Assembly (NCBI RefSeq): GCF_017298635.1
Contig: NZ_CP071182.1
Location: 4,130,001 to 4,194,000, forward strand
DNA: 64,000 nucleotides
From: Paenalicyclobacillus mengziensis
Lineage (GTDB): Bacteria; Bacillota; Bacilli; Alicyclobacillales; Alicyclobacillaceae
Reading direction: 5' to 3'
In this document: piece after piece, positions 35,157 to 44,391 of the stretch
How positions within the stretch are numbered: position 1 is the stretch's first letter
How the letters are laid out: each line of letters begins with the position of its first letter
The notes under the pieces: generated by a model
Database searches by the model: none
What the model was told of the DNA's origin: nothing
What the model saw: the letters and a program-made list of their open reading frames with translations, nothing else
Program-made: the position numbers and the translations under genes

Positions 35157-36299
35157 ATGGACTTTACACTTTCCAAAATACATGAACAGACGCGAGAATT
35201 GGTTCGTGCCTTTGCCCAAAAGGATCTCGCTCCCGGTGCACAAACGCGTGACGAAGACGAACATTTTGATCGTTCTCTCTTTGATAAAATGGCAAACCTC
35301 GGCATCACAGGGATACCGTATCCAGAGAAATATGGCGGTGGAGAGCTGGATCACCTGGCGAACGTGATCGCGATTGAAGAGATCTCCAAGGTGGATGCTT
35401 CCGTTGGTTCTGACCTTTCCATTCACAGCGCACTGGCATCGTGGGTCATTTCTGAATTCGCGACCGACGCGCAGAAAGAAAGGTACCTGACACCGCTGGC
35501 AGAAGGACAATGGTTGGCCGCCTTTAGCCTAACCGAAGCCAACGCTGGGTCGGACACAGCAAGTTTGCGCACAACGGCAGTCCATGACGGCAACTCGTAT
35601 GTTCTTAACGGCACCAAGGTGTTTACGTCAAATGGCGGCGTTGCTGACCTTTACATTGTATTTGCCAAGACAGATCCGGCGAAGGGGCGAGATGGAATCA
35701 GTGCCTTTATCATTGAGAAGGATATGAAAGGCCTTACCACGGGCGTACCGGAACGGAAGATGGGGATTCGTGCGCATACAGTGTCTGAATTAATTTTGGA
35801 TGAATGTCGAATACCGTGTGACAACATACTGGGGCAAGAGGGCCAAGGACTCTCCATTGCGATGCGCGCGCTGGAAAGCGGGCGGCTCGGCATGAGTGCA
35901 CAAGCGCTTGGGATTGCACAGGCAGCTTACAATCACGCTCGTAACTATGCACAGACTCGCATCCAGTTTGGCAACCCGCTATCTTCCCTTCAATCTATCC
36001 AATTCAAGCTGGCTGAGATGGCGGTCAAACTTGAAACGGCAAGGTTGCTTGTGTACCAGGCTGCCTGGCGGCAATCCCGCGGATTGCCATTCGCACTGCA
36101 GTCTGCGATGGCTAAAACCTACGTACCTACTGTAGCAATGGAAATTGCGAATGAGGCGATTCAAATTCACGGCGGGTATGGATTTATTCGAGACTTCCAG
36201 GTAGAGCGCCTCTTACGGGATGCGAAGATTACCCAAATTTATACCGGTACCGTCGAAATGCAAAAGGTGGAAATCGCAAGAGCCATACTCGGGCTCTAA
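35157..36299 (+). CDS. Acyl-CoA dehydrogenase
   Basis: FAD-dependent short/branched-chain-type acyl-CoA dehydrogenase, 380 residues. Signatures: SLTEANAGSD (FAD-binding site 1), GIRAHTVSELILDECRIP, and QIHGGYGFIRDFQVERLLRD (family signature 2) followed by QIYTGTVEMQKVEIAR. The catalytic Glu is expected in the LLRDAKITQIYTGT region. The ATG at 35157 follows GAGGTGATAAGG; the frame is open far upstream but without a site. Likely in fatty-acid or branched-chain amino-acid breakdown. A decayed paralogue lies at 26.4-27.1 kb. Convergent with the cobalamin adenosyltransferase. Confidence 0.93.
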   Translation: MDFTLSKIHEQTRELVRAFAQKDLAPGAQTRDEDEHFDRSLFDKMANLGITGIPYPEKYGGGELDHLANVIAIEEISKVDASVGSDLSIHSALASWVISEFATDAQKERYLTPLAEGQWLAAFSLTEANAGSDTASLRTTAVHDGNSYVLNGTKVFTSNGGVADLYIVFAKTDPAKGRDGISAFIIEKDMKGLTTGVPERKMGIRAHTVSELILDECRIPCDNILGQEGQGLSIAMRALESGRLGMSAQALGIAQAAYNHARNYAQTRIQFGNPLSSLQSIQFKLAEMAVKLETARLLVYQAAWRQSRGLPFALQSAMAKTYVPTVAMEIANEAIQIHGGYGFIRDFQVERLLRDAKITQIYTGTVEMQKVEIARAILGL

Positions 36300-36354
36300 A
36301 TCCGAATCCGACTCTGGATCCGGATTGGTTGACCCAAGCGACCATAACGAGCTG

Positions 36355-36921
36355 TTAACGACGAAATACGTCAGGACTGTTTTGATACAACACATCCGAT
36401 ACATGGCATCGAGCGTTCATGGCCCTGGCCAGCACAAATAACAAATCAGACAAGCGATTGAGATACCGTAGAGCAGGCATATGAATCTCCTCGGTCTGCA
36501 TGAGGGTGACCGCTTCACGTTCAGCTCGTCTTACAACAGTACATGCAACATGCAGATACGCTGCACAACGAGAACCACCGCGCAGTATAAACTTTGTTAC
36601 CTCTGGTGCTTCTAACTGGTACTTATCAATGGCGGGCTCCAGCTCACTAGCAGCATCCTCCGGAGTTCGCCAGGTATACCTGTCATCTCGCACTGCTGCT
36701 AAATCTGCACCCACATCCCACAAGCGTTGCTGCACACCAGATAGTAAGGATATGATGTCCTCGTCACGTTGCGGGTCTAGGTCTGCTGCAGCAAGCCCGA
36801 GAAATGCACCGGCTTCATCCACACTCCCGTAAGTTGCAACACGAATGTCTGCCTTTGATCTGCGAATGCCCCCCATTATCGAGGTCTGTCCCTGATCTCC
36901 ACCACGAGTATACATTCTCAT
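36355..36921 (-). CDS. ATP:cob(I)alamin adenosyltransferase, PduO type
   Basis: Makes adenosylcobalamin for B12-dependent mutases or dehydratases. 188 residues, N-terminal ATP site MRMYTRGGDQGQTSIMGGIR, then VDEAGAFLGLA. Substrate-site residues lie in FILRGGSRCAAYLHVACTVV and RRAEREAV, and the C-terminal block is YLNRLSDLLFVLARAMN. GGTGAT lies just before the ATG. Downstream of the Fnr-type gene on the minus strand with a 68-bp gap, so possibly one transcript. With MmgE/PrpD and aconitase nearby it hints at propionate handling (inference). Confidence 0.93.
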   Translation of the reverse strand: MRMYTRGGDQGQTSIMGGIRRSKADIRVATYGSVDEAGAFLGLAAADLDPQRDEDIISLLSGVQQRLWDVGADLAAVRDDRYTWRTPEDAASELEPAIDKYQLEAPEVTKFILRGGSRCAAYLHVACTVVRRAEREAVTLMQTEEIHMPALRYLNRLSDLLFVLARAMNARCHVSDVLYQNSPDVFRR

Positions 36922-36989
36922 ATCATCACCGCCCGTATGATGTACTACTTCTATGCTTTGGAGTCTGCCCCGTCCTCGAGACGTGGCGG

Positions 36990-37706
36990 CTAATACTGCT
37001 GCACACCTGCAATCCCTTCGAGCGCTGACGGGTTTAAAATTTCAATGCCTTTCTTACCACGCAAAGAAATGTACCCTTCAGATTCAAATACAGCCAATTT
37101 CCGGCTCATCGTCTCCGGCGTAATACCAATCAGAGCGGCCAAGTCCCGCTTCGACACAGGCAGTTCGTACGGATTCGAAGCGGGATTCGAACTTGCCATT
37201 TTTGCTGTAAAGATAAACAGTGTTTTGGCAAGTCTTCTCTCCGCATCTAACAAACTGATGGTACCAGACCACTCATCTGCGTCTCGCAATCGATCGCTGA
37301 TAGCAGCCAAAAACCGGTACGCCATATTGGAATTTTGGTCGAGGATGGCTTTTAAATCCTGTCGATAGATTCGGCATACAACAGCATCCTCCACGACCTC
37401 CGCGTTGGCATAGTGCAGCCCTTCCTTAAAGAGGGCAGACATTCCACCAAAATCACCGTGAAACAGGAATCGAATCACATGTTCTTTGCCAGTGTCCGCC
37501 AACTTCACAACCTTTACGACGCCTTGATTGACCACGTAAAGTGCGTCTGAACGCTCCCCCTCCTGAAACACAAACTCGCCTTTTCGGTAATGCCGGGAAT
37601 GGACCGCTTGAGAAAGCAAGTGCACCTCCTCGTCTGACAGACCGTCAAACAGCGGAACGTGCACAATGCATGAGCCGTGATCATGATGACATGGCACTTT
37701 GGACAC
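36990..37706 (-). CDS. fnr: Crp/Fnr-family regulator with FNR-type recognition helix
   Basis: 238 residues. The N-terminus has CHHDHGSC, a Cys/His-rich head that could bind metal or an Fe-S cluster. Beta-roll domain FVFQEGERSDALYVVNQGVV and a C-terminal winged helix SKRDLAALIGITPETMSRKL follow. The E-T-x-S-R pattern of the recognition helix is that of FNR (TTGAT half-sites) and fits the box before ndh. The GTG at 37706 sits close to GGAGGGGAG; a GTG three codons later has better spacing. The symbol is by type, not proven orthology. The gene follows PrpD on the same strand. Confidence 0.88.
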   Translation of the reverse strand: MSKVPCHHDHGSCIVHVPLFDGLSDEEVHLLSQAVHSRHYRKGEFVFQEGERSDALYVVNQGVVKVVKLADTGKEHVIRFLFHGDFGGMSALFKEGLHYANAEVVEDAVVCRIYRQDLKAILDQNSNMAYRFLAAISDRLRDADEWSGTISLLDAERRLAKTLFIFTAKMASSNPASNPYELPVSKRDLAALIGITPETMSRKLAVFESEGYISLRGKKGIEILNPSALEGIAGVQQY

Positions 37707-37779
37707 CTCCCCTCCAGACTTTTGCTATCCCTTTATCTATCACTGTACATTGCCGAAGCGGTATTCGATGTTAATTCGA

Positions 37780-39186
37780 TCACGACCTCAAGTATTTTCC
37801 ATCTGATATGCGAATTTGGCCGAGCAAATCCGTTAGTTCTGTAACTTGTACTTCGTCAAGGTGAAAGATAACATCTGCAATCTTTGTTCTTAGTGCATCA
37901 TCGACATGATTGGTCAGACTCATGTATTTATTCAGTAACAATCGCCAGGTTGCAGGTCGTGTCCTAAAACCTTGGTAGTCCCGTTTTTCTAACTGAAACC
38001 GTTGTCCGTCTCTTGTTTCCACATCAATTTTGCAGGACATGAACTGAGGAAACTGGTCAGTGTACGTTTTGGTGGGATACACATTGACCTTCCTTAACAG
38101 CTTTTGCACATCCTCTCTAACAATCCTCTCCGATAGATATTGTTCTGGCATGACCTGCCCATCCAGGCATGCAACAGCCAACAGATAAGGAAGGGAATGA
38201 TCAGCCTCTTCTTTGGTATGAACCGACCTTTTGTCTCCTTCCTCACCACCACCGATGATGTCAAACGCAACATCGAATGTAGCCAAGCGGATCCATTCAA
38301 TATCTTCAGCCTTTAATCCGACGTTGTCTCGCAACTCCAACAAGCCCTCAATCGCAGATTGAGAGTGGATCTCCGCATTGTATCGTTTTGTAATCGTTTG
38401 GGTGACTTTTTCGAGGTCCTCCTTCGCCCAGTCGATATCGAACTTCCCAGCTATCGCATCCATGAAACCCTTGTTGCCTTCAAACACTTCTCGCGGTCCA
38501 CTGATTCCATACTTGGCTAACAATGCAGCATGAACAGCCCCCATGGCCATGTTTGGATAGGCAAGGCCCTTCCAATTGGACAATTCACCTGTCCTTGTGA
38601 CGCGCAGTGAGTTATAGCTTGTGCCAGAGATGGCAACTGCATTTGCGATTTGGAGGGCCGGTAATCCCATTGCTCTTGCTGCCCCGGCAGCTGCGCCGTA
38701 TGCCCCTTGGACGGTATGGTCAAAGCCGCGCCTGCGGACAGGAGCCACGTCGGACAACCTGCACTGAACTTGGTAGGCAATTGCTAACGCCACAAGGAAT
38801 TCACGTCCGCTGGTTCGGGCGTACTCGGCGGCTGCGAGCACCGGAGCGATGTTGTCTGACGGATGGCAAGTTTCACCCTTCGCTAAATACGAATCATTAA
38901 AGTCAAGGTAACGTATCGCTGATCCGTTCACAAAAGCAGCGCGGTCTGGTGCTGTTTTGCTGCCGCCAATACAAGTTGCAAGCGGCTCTCCGCCAAGTTC
39001 ATCCGCCAGTTGACCAATGGACGTGATTGGCCTTGCAGACAACGCTCCCACAGCACACCCAACCGCATCCAGCACCCTGCCTTTCAAAGCCAATCGAACT
39101 GCCGGCGAAAGGTCGTTCCACGTCATTGTGGAAGCCCAGTTTCCAAGCTGCTCTACGACCGATGCTGATGTATTCATGTCAATCAT
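37780..39186 (-). CDS. MmgE/PrpD-family protein (2-methylcitrate dehydratase-like)
   Basis: 468 residues of the MmgE/PrpD fold; known members dehydrate 2-methylcitrate or act on related acids (for example itaconate-type decarboxylation). Family blocks: GRVLDAVGCAVGAL near the N-terminus, AIRYLDFNDSYLAKGETCHP with the conserved D-x-[ND]-D and HPSD-type residues (CHPSDNIAPVLAAAEY), and NAEIHSQSAIEGLLELRDNV later. ATG 39186 follows GGGGTGA at proper spacing. No prpB or prpC is in the window, so the pathway is open. Confidence 0.9.
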   Translation of the reverse strand: MIDMNTSASVVEQLGNWASTMTWNDLSPAVRLALKGRVLDAVGCAVGALSARPITSIGQLADELGGEPLATCIGGSKTAPDRAAFVNGSAIRYLDFNDSYLAKGETCHPSDNIAPVLAAAEYARTSGREFLVALAIAYQVQCRLSDVAPVRRRGFDHTVQGAYGAAAGAARAMGLPALQIANAVAISGTSYNSLRVTRTGELSNWKGLAYPNMAMGAVHAALLAKYGISGPREVFEGNKGFMDAIAGKFDIDWAKEDLEKVTQTITKRYNAEIHSQSAIEGLLELRDNVGLKAEDIEWIRLATFDVAFDIIGGGEEGDKRSVHTKEEADHSLPYLLAVACLDGQVMPEQYLSERIVREDVQKLLRKVNVYPTKTYTDQFPQFMSCKIDVETRDGQRFQLEKRDYQGFRTRPATWRLLLNKYMSLTNHVDDALRTKIADVIFHLDEVQVTELTDLLGQIRISDGKYLRS

Positions 39187-39351
39187 GATTGTCACCCCTT
39201 TACGGGGCCACTATAGATCCACAACAACCGTATGTCCTTGATCTCCATCAATTTTTAAAATTCCGCTGGCGATACAATCGGTTGGTGACAACCGAACCGC
39301 ATCACAGGCTGATGAGATCCCGTCGGTACAAGAGTCTTTGGAGGTGACAGA

Positions 39352-40332
39352 ATGGCCGCAGTGCTGGAGGTTAAGGACTTGAAAGTTGAGTTCCCAATCG
39401 ATGGTGAGTACTACAGCGCCATAGAAAAGCTAAGCTTCTCCATTCACACGGGAGAGACCCTGGGTCTCGTCGGTGAGTCAGGGTGCGGCAAGAGTGTAAC
39501 TTCACTCGCCATTATGGGACTCTTGCATCCTTCTGCAAGAGTCCGTGGTCAAGTGTTACTCGACGGCCGTAATCTCTTGAAATTGACAAAGTCACAATTC
39601 AACACACTGCGGGGTAACCGCTTGTCGATGATATTTCAAGAACCGATGTCAGCCTTAAATCCGGTTCTTCGCATCAAGGACCAAGTCGGAGAAGGTCTGA
39701 TGGTACACAAAGGTCTGACGAAAAGGCAAGCGGAGCGCGCCACCCTCGACTTGTTGAAGCAAGTCGGTCTAAAGAACGCTTCTGATGTGGCATCTGCCTA
39801 TCCGCATCAATTGTCTGGCGGTATGCAACAACGCGTGATGATTGCGATGGCTGTCGCATGCAACCCGTCCCTGCTCATTGCTGATGAGCCGACCACGGCG
39901 CTCGATGTGACCATTCAGGCACAGATTTTGAAGCTGTTACAAAAGCTTGCCGAAGAGCACCAAATGGCCATGTTGTTTATCACGCACAATTTGGGCGTTG
40001 TAGCGAGAATTGCGCAACGTGTGGCCATCATGTATGCAGGACGCATCGTCGAGCATGGGTTTGTCAGACAAATTTTCAAAAACCCGTGCCATCCTTACAC
40101 CATCGGTTTACTGAATTCAGTCCCTCGCATCGACGGCGAGCGTCATCGTCTGGAATCGATTCCTGGCCATGTTCCTTCATTACGCGACATGCCAGCCGGT
40201 TGTAAATTTCGCCCACGCTGTGCAAATCCTGAGTGTCTATGCCGTGACAGTGAGCCAGACCTCGGTGAGGTTGAGCCTGGTCACCAATGCAGGACATGGC
40301 AGTACGCAAATACGGGGGTATCCGGGCTATGA
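39352..40332 (+). CDS. Oligopeptide/dipeptide ABC transporter ATPase, OppD/DppD type
   Basis: 326 residues. Walker A GESGCGKS, signature [17 protein letters not shown], Walker [15 protein letters not shown]-loop THNLGVV. The C-terminal oligo_HPY domain ([30 protein letters not shown] with C-x6-C pattern) marks the Opp/Dpp subfamily. GGAGGTGACAGA precedes the ATG. The stop overlaps the start of the OppF-like gene. No permease or binding protein genes are adjacent. Confidence 0.95.
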   Translation: MAAVLEVKDLKVEFPIDGEYYSAIEKLSFSIHTGETLGLVGESGCGKSVTSLAIMGLLHPSARVRGQVLLDGRNLLKLTKSQFNTLRGNRLSMIFQEPMSALNPVLRIKDQVGEGLMVHKGLTKRQAERATLDLLKQVGLKNASDVASAYPHQLSGGMQQRVMIAMAVACNPSLLIADEPTTALDVTIQAQILKLLQKLAEEHQMAMLFITHNLGVVARIAQRVAIMYAGRIVEHGFVRQIFKNPCHPYTIGLLNSVPRIDGERHRLESIPGHVPSLRDMPAGCKFRPRCANPECLCRDSEPDLGEVEPGHQCRTWQYANTGVSGL

Positions 40333-41255
40333 CACGTCCTATATTGCGGGTTGAAACCCTACGGACATATTTCCCGATTCAGCGAGGGTTGTTGAGACGT
40401 ACCGCGGGCTTTGTACGGGCTGTAGACGGAGTCACGTTTGACCTGCTGCCTGGGGAAACCATTGGCATTGTTGGAGAATCGGGTTGCGGTAAGTCAACAC
40501 TGCTCAGAAGCATCGTGGGTCTTATAAAACCTTCCTCCGGAACGATTCAGCTTGACGGCAACACCTTAACTGCGTCATCGCGACACAACCGACAAATTCT
40601 TCAAGATATGCAGATGGTTTTCCAGAATCCATATGCCTCGCTGAACCCGAAGATGACCATTGGCTCTATCATCCGCGAGCCGCTACAAGTACTGCAGCTC
40701 TTGTCCAAAGACAAATGGAATTCGCGGGTCAATGAACTTCTGCAGTTGGTCGGTTTGAACCCTGACGATACGATGAAGTTCCCTCACCAATTTTCTGGAG
40801 GACAAAGGCAACGCATTGGGATTGCGCGGGCGCTTGCATGCAGCCCAAGGCTGCTGCTGCTGGATGAACCCGTTGCTGCGCTCGATGTATCGATTCAGGC
40901 ACAGGTCCTCAACCTGCTTTCAGACCTGCAACAAGACTTGGGCTTAACGTATGTGTTCGTGTCTCACGACTTGGCTGTTGTTCGTTATCTCAGTACTCGA
41001 ATTCTCGTTCTTCGACAGGGTCGGATGATAGAAATGGCTGACACAGAAGAACTGTTTGCAAACCCGCTTCACCCTTACACGCAGACCTTGCTTGCTGCAG
41101 TACCCATTCCTGACCCCGATGCTGAACAATCCATGGTCACGGGGGATTTAGTGGATACCTCTGCTGAGGCGATGCAGGAAACAACGACGCTTGAAATCAG
41201 CGAATCGGAATGGAAACGCGTGAAGCCAAACCATTACGTCACTGTCTCAGCATGA
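40329..41255 (+). CDS. Oligopeptide/dipeptide ABC transporter ATPase, OppF/DppF type
   Basis: 308 residues, the usual partner of the preceding ATPase. Walker [14 protein letters not shown], signature FSGGQRQRIGIARALA, Walker B LLLLDEPVAALDVS, and a C-terminal NPLHPYTQTLLAAVPIPDPD oligo_HPY tail. ATG 40329 is chosen because it overlaps the upstream stop (ATGA); a longer frame has no site. The pair lacks permeases and a solute-binding protein locally, so it either serves a transporter encoded elsewhere or is a remnant of an opp operon. Confidence 0.95.
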   Translation: MTRPILRVETLRTYFPIQRGLLRRTAGFVRAVDGVTFDLLPGETIGIVGESGCGKSTLLRSIVGLIKPSSGTIQLDGNTLTASSRHNRQILQDMQMVFQNPYASLNPKMTIGSIIREPLQVLQLLSKDKWNSRVNELLQLVGLNPDDTMKFPHQFSGGQRQRIGIARALACSPRLLLLDEPVAALDVSIQAQVLNLLSDLQQDLGLTYVFVSHDLAVVRYLSTRILVLRQGRMIEMADTEELFANPLHPYTQTLLAAVPIPDPDAEQSMVTGDLVDTSAEAMQETTTLEISESEWKRVKPNHYVTVSA

Positions 41256-41422
41256 AGGGCAGACAGGCAACCTGCTGCTCTTATGTAAGTATTTAAGATT
41301 TTATCAAAACATGCACAGAAGCATGTCCATTCACACCATCACTGCAACTTGTCTGAAATCAATTTCTTTTATCGAGGTCCGTGACATGATGGGTACGAGA
41401 AATGAAAGGAGTAGTGATACCC

Positions 41423-41644
41423 ATGAAAACATCAGTATTCACAGTCTCGGATCTGACCTGCCCAAGCTGTGCCCAGGGCCTCGAAACAGCGTTTAAACGG
41501 ATGCCAGGAATCTATGAGGTCAAGCTTTCTTTTACGTCTGGACGGTTGCGCGTCGTCTATGATGACACAGTGACGAGCATTGGGTCGATTTCGAAGACCA
41601 TTTCCAAAGCCGGATACAAAGCCGAGGAGGTTCGGATTTCGTGA
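41423..41644 (+). CDS. Heavy-metal-associated (HMA) domain protein, CopZ-like
   Basis: 73 residues, a single ferredoxin-like HMA fold with the metal-binding motif LTCPSCAQGLE (CxxC) near the N-terminus. AAAGGAG precedes it by 11 bases. Its stop overlaps the GTG of the P-type ATPase (GTGA). It probably acts as the separate metal-loading domain of that pump, which lacks an N-terminal HMA domain of its own. The metal is not predictable from CPSC alone. Confidence 0.85.
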   Translation: MKTSVFTVSDLTCPSCAQGLETAFKRMPGIYEVKLSFTSGRLRVVYDDTVTSIGSISKTISKAGYKAEEVRIS

Positions 41645-43491
41645 AAACGCGTTTGTCTTTGGCGGCGGGAGCGATTGTCGGAGGCTTAGTGATTCACTAC
41701 ATGCGGATTAGCCTGATTGCTGAAGACTTTTTGATGTGGACAGCCGTTGCGTTGTGCGGCGTATCGATTGTTCGGCAGGCTCTCCGGGAGGTTCGACAGC
41801 GTCGGCTTGGTGTTCAAACCCTGATTACCATCGCCGTCATCGGCGCGATTTTGATTGGGCAAAACATCGAGGCGGCATCTGTCGTATTCCTCTTCCAACT
41901 CGGATCTCAGCTCGAAGGTCGCGCATTGAAGAAGACGAGAGGAATCGTTCAGCGCCTCTTTAACCTGTTTCCCGAAACGGCAGTGGTCGTTCGTAACGGA
42001 TCGGAACAGGTTGTAGCACAGGGTGACATTGTGCAAAAAGACACGGTACTTGTTCGCCCTGGTGACAAAGTTCCTGTGGACGGAACGGTCCTCCGCGGTG
42101 CTGCTGATGTCAATGAATCCGCGATTACAGGTGAGTCCTTCCCAATCGTCAAGACTCCCGGTTCTTTGGTTTTCAGCGGCAGTATCGTCCAATCCGGCTA
42201 TCTTCAATTTTCTGCCGATAGAGTCGGTGATGAAACCATTGTGGCTCAGATGATTCAAATGATTGAAGATGCCGAGTCTTCGAAGACAAAAGTTCAGCGC
42301 GTCTTAGACCGCTTCGCCACATACTACACGCCGGCCATCGTACTGCTTGCTGTGCTTGTGTACCTGTGGACACAAAAGCCCGTCTTGGCCCTGACACTGC
42401 TCGTCGTAGCTTGTCCGGGTGCGCTGGTCATTGCAACCCCGGTGTCAGTCGTCACTGGGGTTGGACGGGCAGCCCGCGAGGGGATTCTCATTAAAGGCGG
42501 TGTGAGCCTTGAGCGAGTTGCAAACATCGATACGCTGGCATTTGACAAGACCGGCACTCTGACAACAGGGAACTTGAAGGTCACAACAATCCGCGCACAC
42601 CACGGGTCAGAGTCTGATTTAATCAGACTTGCAGCATCTGCGGAGCGACCCTCTGAACACTTTGTTGGCAAGGCGATTGTTCAATTTGCAAAGCAAAGGC
42701 TTGGTGACGATGTTTCAATGCCGGATGCGTTCCAAGAGTTTCCGGGGCGCGGAATCCGAGCGGAGATCAGCGGGAACACGGTCTACGTGGGCAATATGGC
42801 ATTCCTGCGGGAAATGAATGTACGGGTTTCGGACGCATTCACATTGAACCCGGCCAGCACTGTGTTCATTGCACAAAACGGACAAATGATTGGTGAAATC
42901 GCCATTTCCGATACCATCCGTGAGGACGCACAAAGGCTGATTCAACAGGTACGAAAGCTTGGCATCAAAAACATCGTCATGCTGACCGGCGACAATGCAC
43001 TTAGCGCTGCAGAGATAGCCACCGAAGCAGGAATTGACAAAGTGTATTCCAGCCTTCTGCCAAGCGGAAAAGTGGAAGTCATCCGACACCTCCAAGAAAC
43101 TGGGCACAAAGTGGCGATGGTTGGAGACGGGATCAATGATGCACCTGCAATGACTGCAGCCGATGCCGCGATCACGCTCAAAGGCGCGACTGGACTCGCA
43201 CTTGAAAGTGCCGATGTCGTGCTGATGTCAAACCAACTTTCTACACTCTACGATGCCCTTCGTTTATGCAGGAAGACTCGGGCAAACATCCGAGAGAACG
43301 TCTTGTTTGCAGTCCTCATCTCCCTGACCTTAGTGTTCGGCACCACCCAGGGTCTGATTGTCCTCGCCTCCGGCATGCTGATTCACGAGGTGAGTATTCT
43401 GATTGTCGTTGTTAACGCAATGCGATTATTTACGCCAACGAAACATAGACAAACGCCAAAAATGGGTCACCTGACACAAATCTCAGGCTAA
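41641..43491 (+). CDS. P1B-type heavy-metal-transporting ATPase with CPG instead of CPC
   Basis: 616-residue P-type ATPase: actuator TGES (163-166), phosphorylation site DKTGT (302-306), MLTGDN and GDGINDAPA hinge. The transmembrane metal-binding motif reads ACPGAL (CPG at 258-260), whereas most P1B pumps have CPC, SPC or CPH. The last helix has HEVSILIVVVNAMRL in place of the zinc-type HEGG. The N-terminus has no HMA domain; that function lies in the overlapping upstream gene. Substrate is therefore uncertain (Zn, Cd, Co, Fe or Mn are all possible). About 80 bp beyond lies the S4 paralogue gene on the same strand. Confidence 0.92.
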   Translation: MKTRLSLAAGAIVGGLVIHYMRISLIAEDFLMWTAVALCGVSIVRQALREVRQRRLGVQTLITIAVIGAILIGQNIEAASVVFLFQLGSQLEGRALKKTRGIVQRLFNLFPETAVVVRNGSEQVVAQGDIVQKDTVLVRPGDKVPVDGTVLRGAADVNESAITGESFPIVKTPGSLVFSGSIVQSGYLQFSADRVGDETIVAQMIQMIEDAESSKTKVQRVLDRFATYYTPAIVLLAVLVYLWTQKPVLALTLLVVACPGALVIATPVSVVTGVGRAAREGILIKGGVSLERVANIDTLAFDKTGTLTTGNLKVTTIRAHHGSESDLIRLAASAERPSEHFVGKAIVQFAKQRLGDDVSMPDAFQEFPGRGIRAEISGNTVYVGNMAFLREMNVRVSDAFTLNPASTVFIAQNGQMIGEIAISDTIREDAQRLIQQVRKLGIKNIVMLTGDNALSAAEIATEAGIDKVYSSLLPSGKVEVIRHLQETGHKVAMVGDGINDAPAMTAADAAITLKGATGLALESADVVLMSNQLSTLYDALRLCRKTRANIRENVLFAVLISLTLVFGTTQGLIVLASGMLIHEVSILIVVVNAMRLFTPTKHRQTPKMGHLTQISG

Positions 43492-43543
43492 TGAGAGCCA
43501 GGCTAGTGATAGTCAGGCTAATGATAGAAGGAGGAAAACATTG

Positions 43544-44149
43544 ATGAGTCACAGTCATTCGCATCACACCATGTGCCGTAGAGCGGGGGTCCCTCTTTGC
43601 GGATCGGCCCGGTGCCCTGGTTTAAAACGCCCATATCCAGGCGGACAGCACGGACGGAAGAGTCACCGTCAAACCAACTACGGTATGCAATTATTTGAGA
43701 AACAGAAATTGAAATTTATCTACGGGGTTCAAGAGCGTCAGTTTCGGCGTTATTACGAAGAGGCAGTCCGTAACACACAAACCCCTACGGGCACGGCATT
43801 ACTACAACGCTTAGAGACCAGGCTGGACAACATTGTCTACCGCTTAGGCTATGCACGATCTATCCACGCTGCGAGGCAACTTGTGGTTCATGGTCATATC
43901 ACCGTGGACGGGCACAGTATTGACCGGCCGTCATACAGAGTGCGTATCGGCAGCGTAATTCAACTTACGAACAAGGCGAGAGAATTCCGTGTCACCCGAG
44001 ACAGCCTTGATGACGAACGGCGGATTCCGGCGTACCTCACATTCGATGTCGGGGCTGCGACAGGCGCATTGCTCAGAGTGCCCGACGACTCCGAAATCCC
44101 AGTAGATGTAGATACAACACTGGTGGTTGAATATTGCGCGCACGCCTAG
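43544..44149 (+). CDS. rpsD: Ribosomal protein uS4 paralogue
   Basis: A small-subunit assembly protein that binds 16S rRNA. 201 residues with the S4 N-terminal block RPYPGGQHGRKSH, KFIYGVQERQFRRYYEEAV and the S4 RNA-binding domain LDNIVYRLGYARSIHAARQL, VVHGHITVDGH. The N-terminus is unusual: MSHSHSHHTMCRRAG is His-rich, with three cysteines (11, 19, 24) in place of the four-Cys zinc site of Cys-type S4. ATG 43544 follows GGAGG at nine bases; TTG 43541 is the alternative. Isolation from ribosomal operons and placement after a metal pump suggest an alternative, metal- or stress-regulated copy; the main rpsD would be elsewhere. Confidence 0.9.
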   Translation: MSHSHSHHTMCRRAGVPLCGSARCPGLKRPYPGGQHGRKSHRQTNYGMQLFEKQKLKFIYGVQERQFRRYYEEAVRNTQTPTGTALLQRLETRLDNIVYRLGYARSIHAARQLVVHGHITVDGHSIDRPSYRVRIGSVIQLTNKAREFRVTRDSLDDERRIPAYLTFDVGAATGALLRVPDDSEIPVDVDTTLVVEYCAHA

Positions 44150-44391
44150 AATCCTCTCCACAAAGCGAACTGATGTGCAGCTGGTGGCGGAGACTGTGGA
44201 ATTGGCCCCCTTACCGAAGCAGTAGCAATAGAAATGGTCCAGAGAGAATGGCTGCAGTCGGGAATACAGCCACTTCACATCAAGGTTGATACGGGGGGCG
44301 TTACCATTCATCAAGTATCCGAATGATGGCCCCCCGCCATCTGTCAACGCAGTGAAAAGTTCCAAAAGTGAGAGCATGACCTCGTTCGTAG

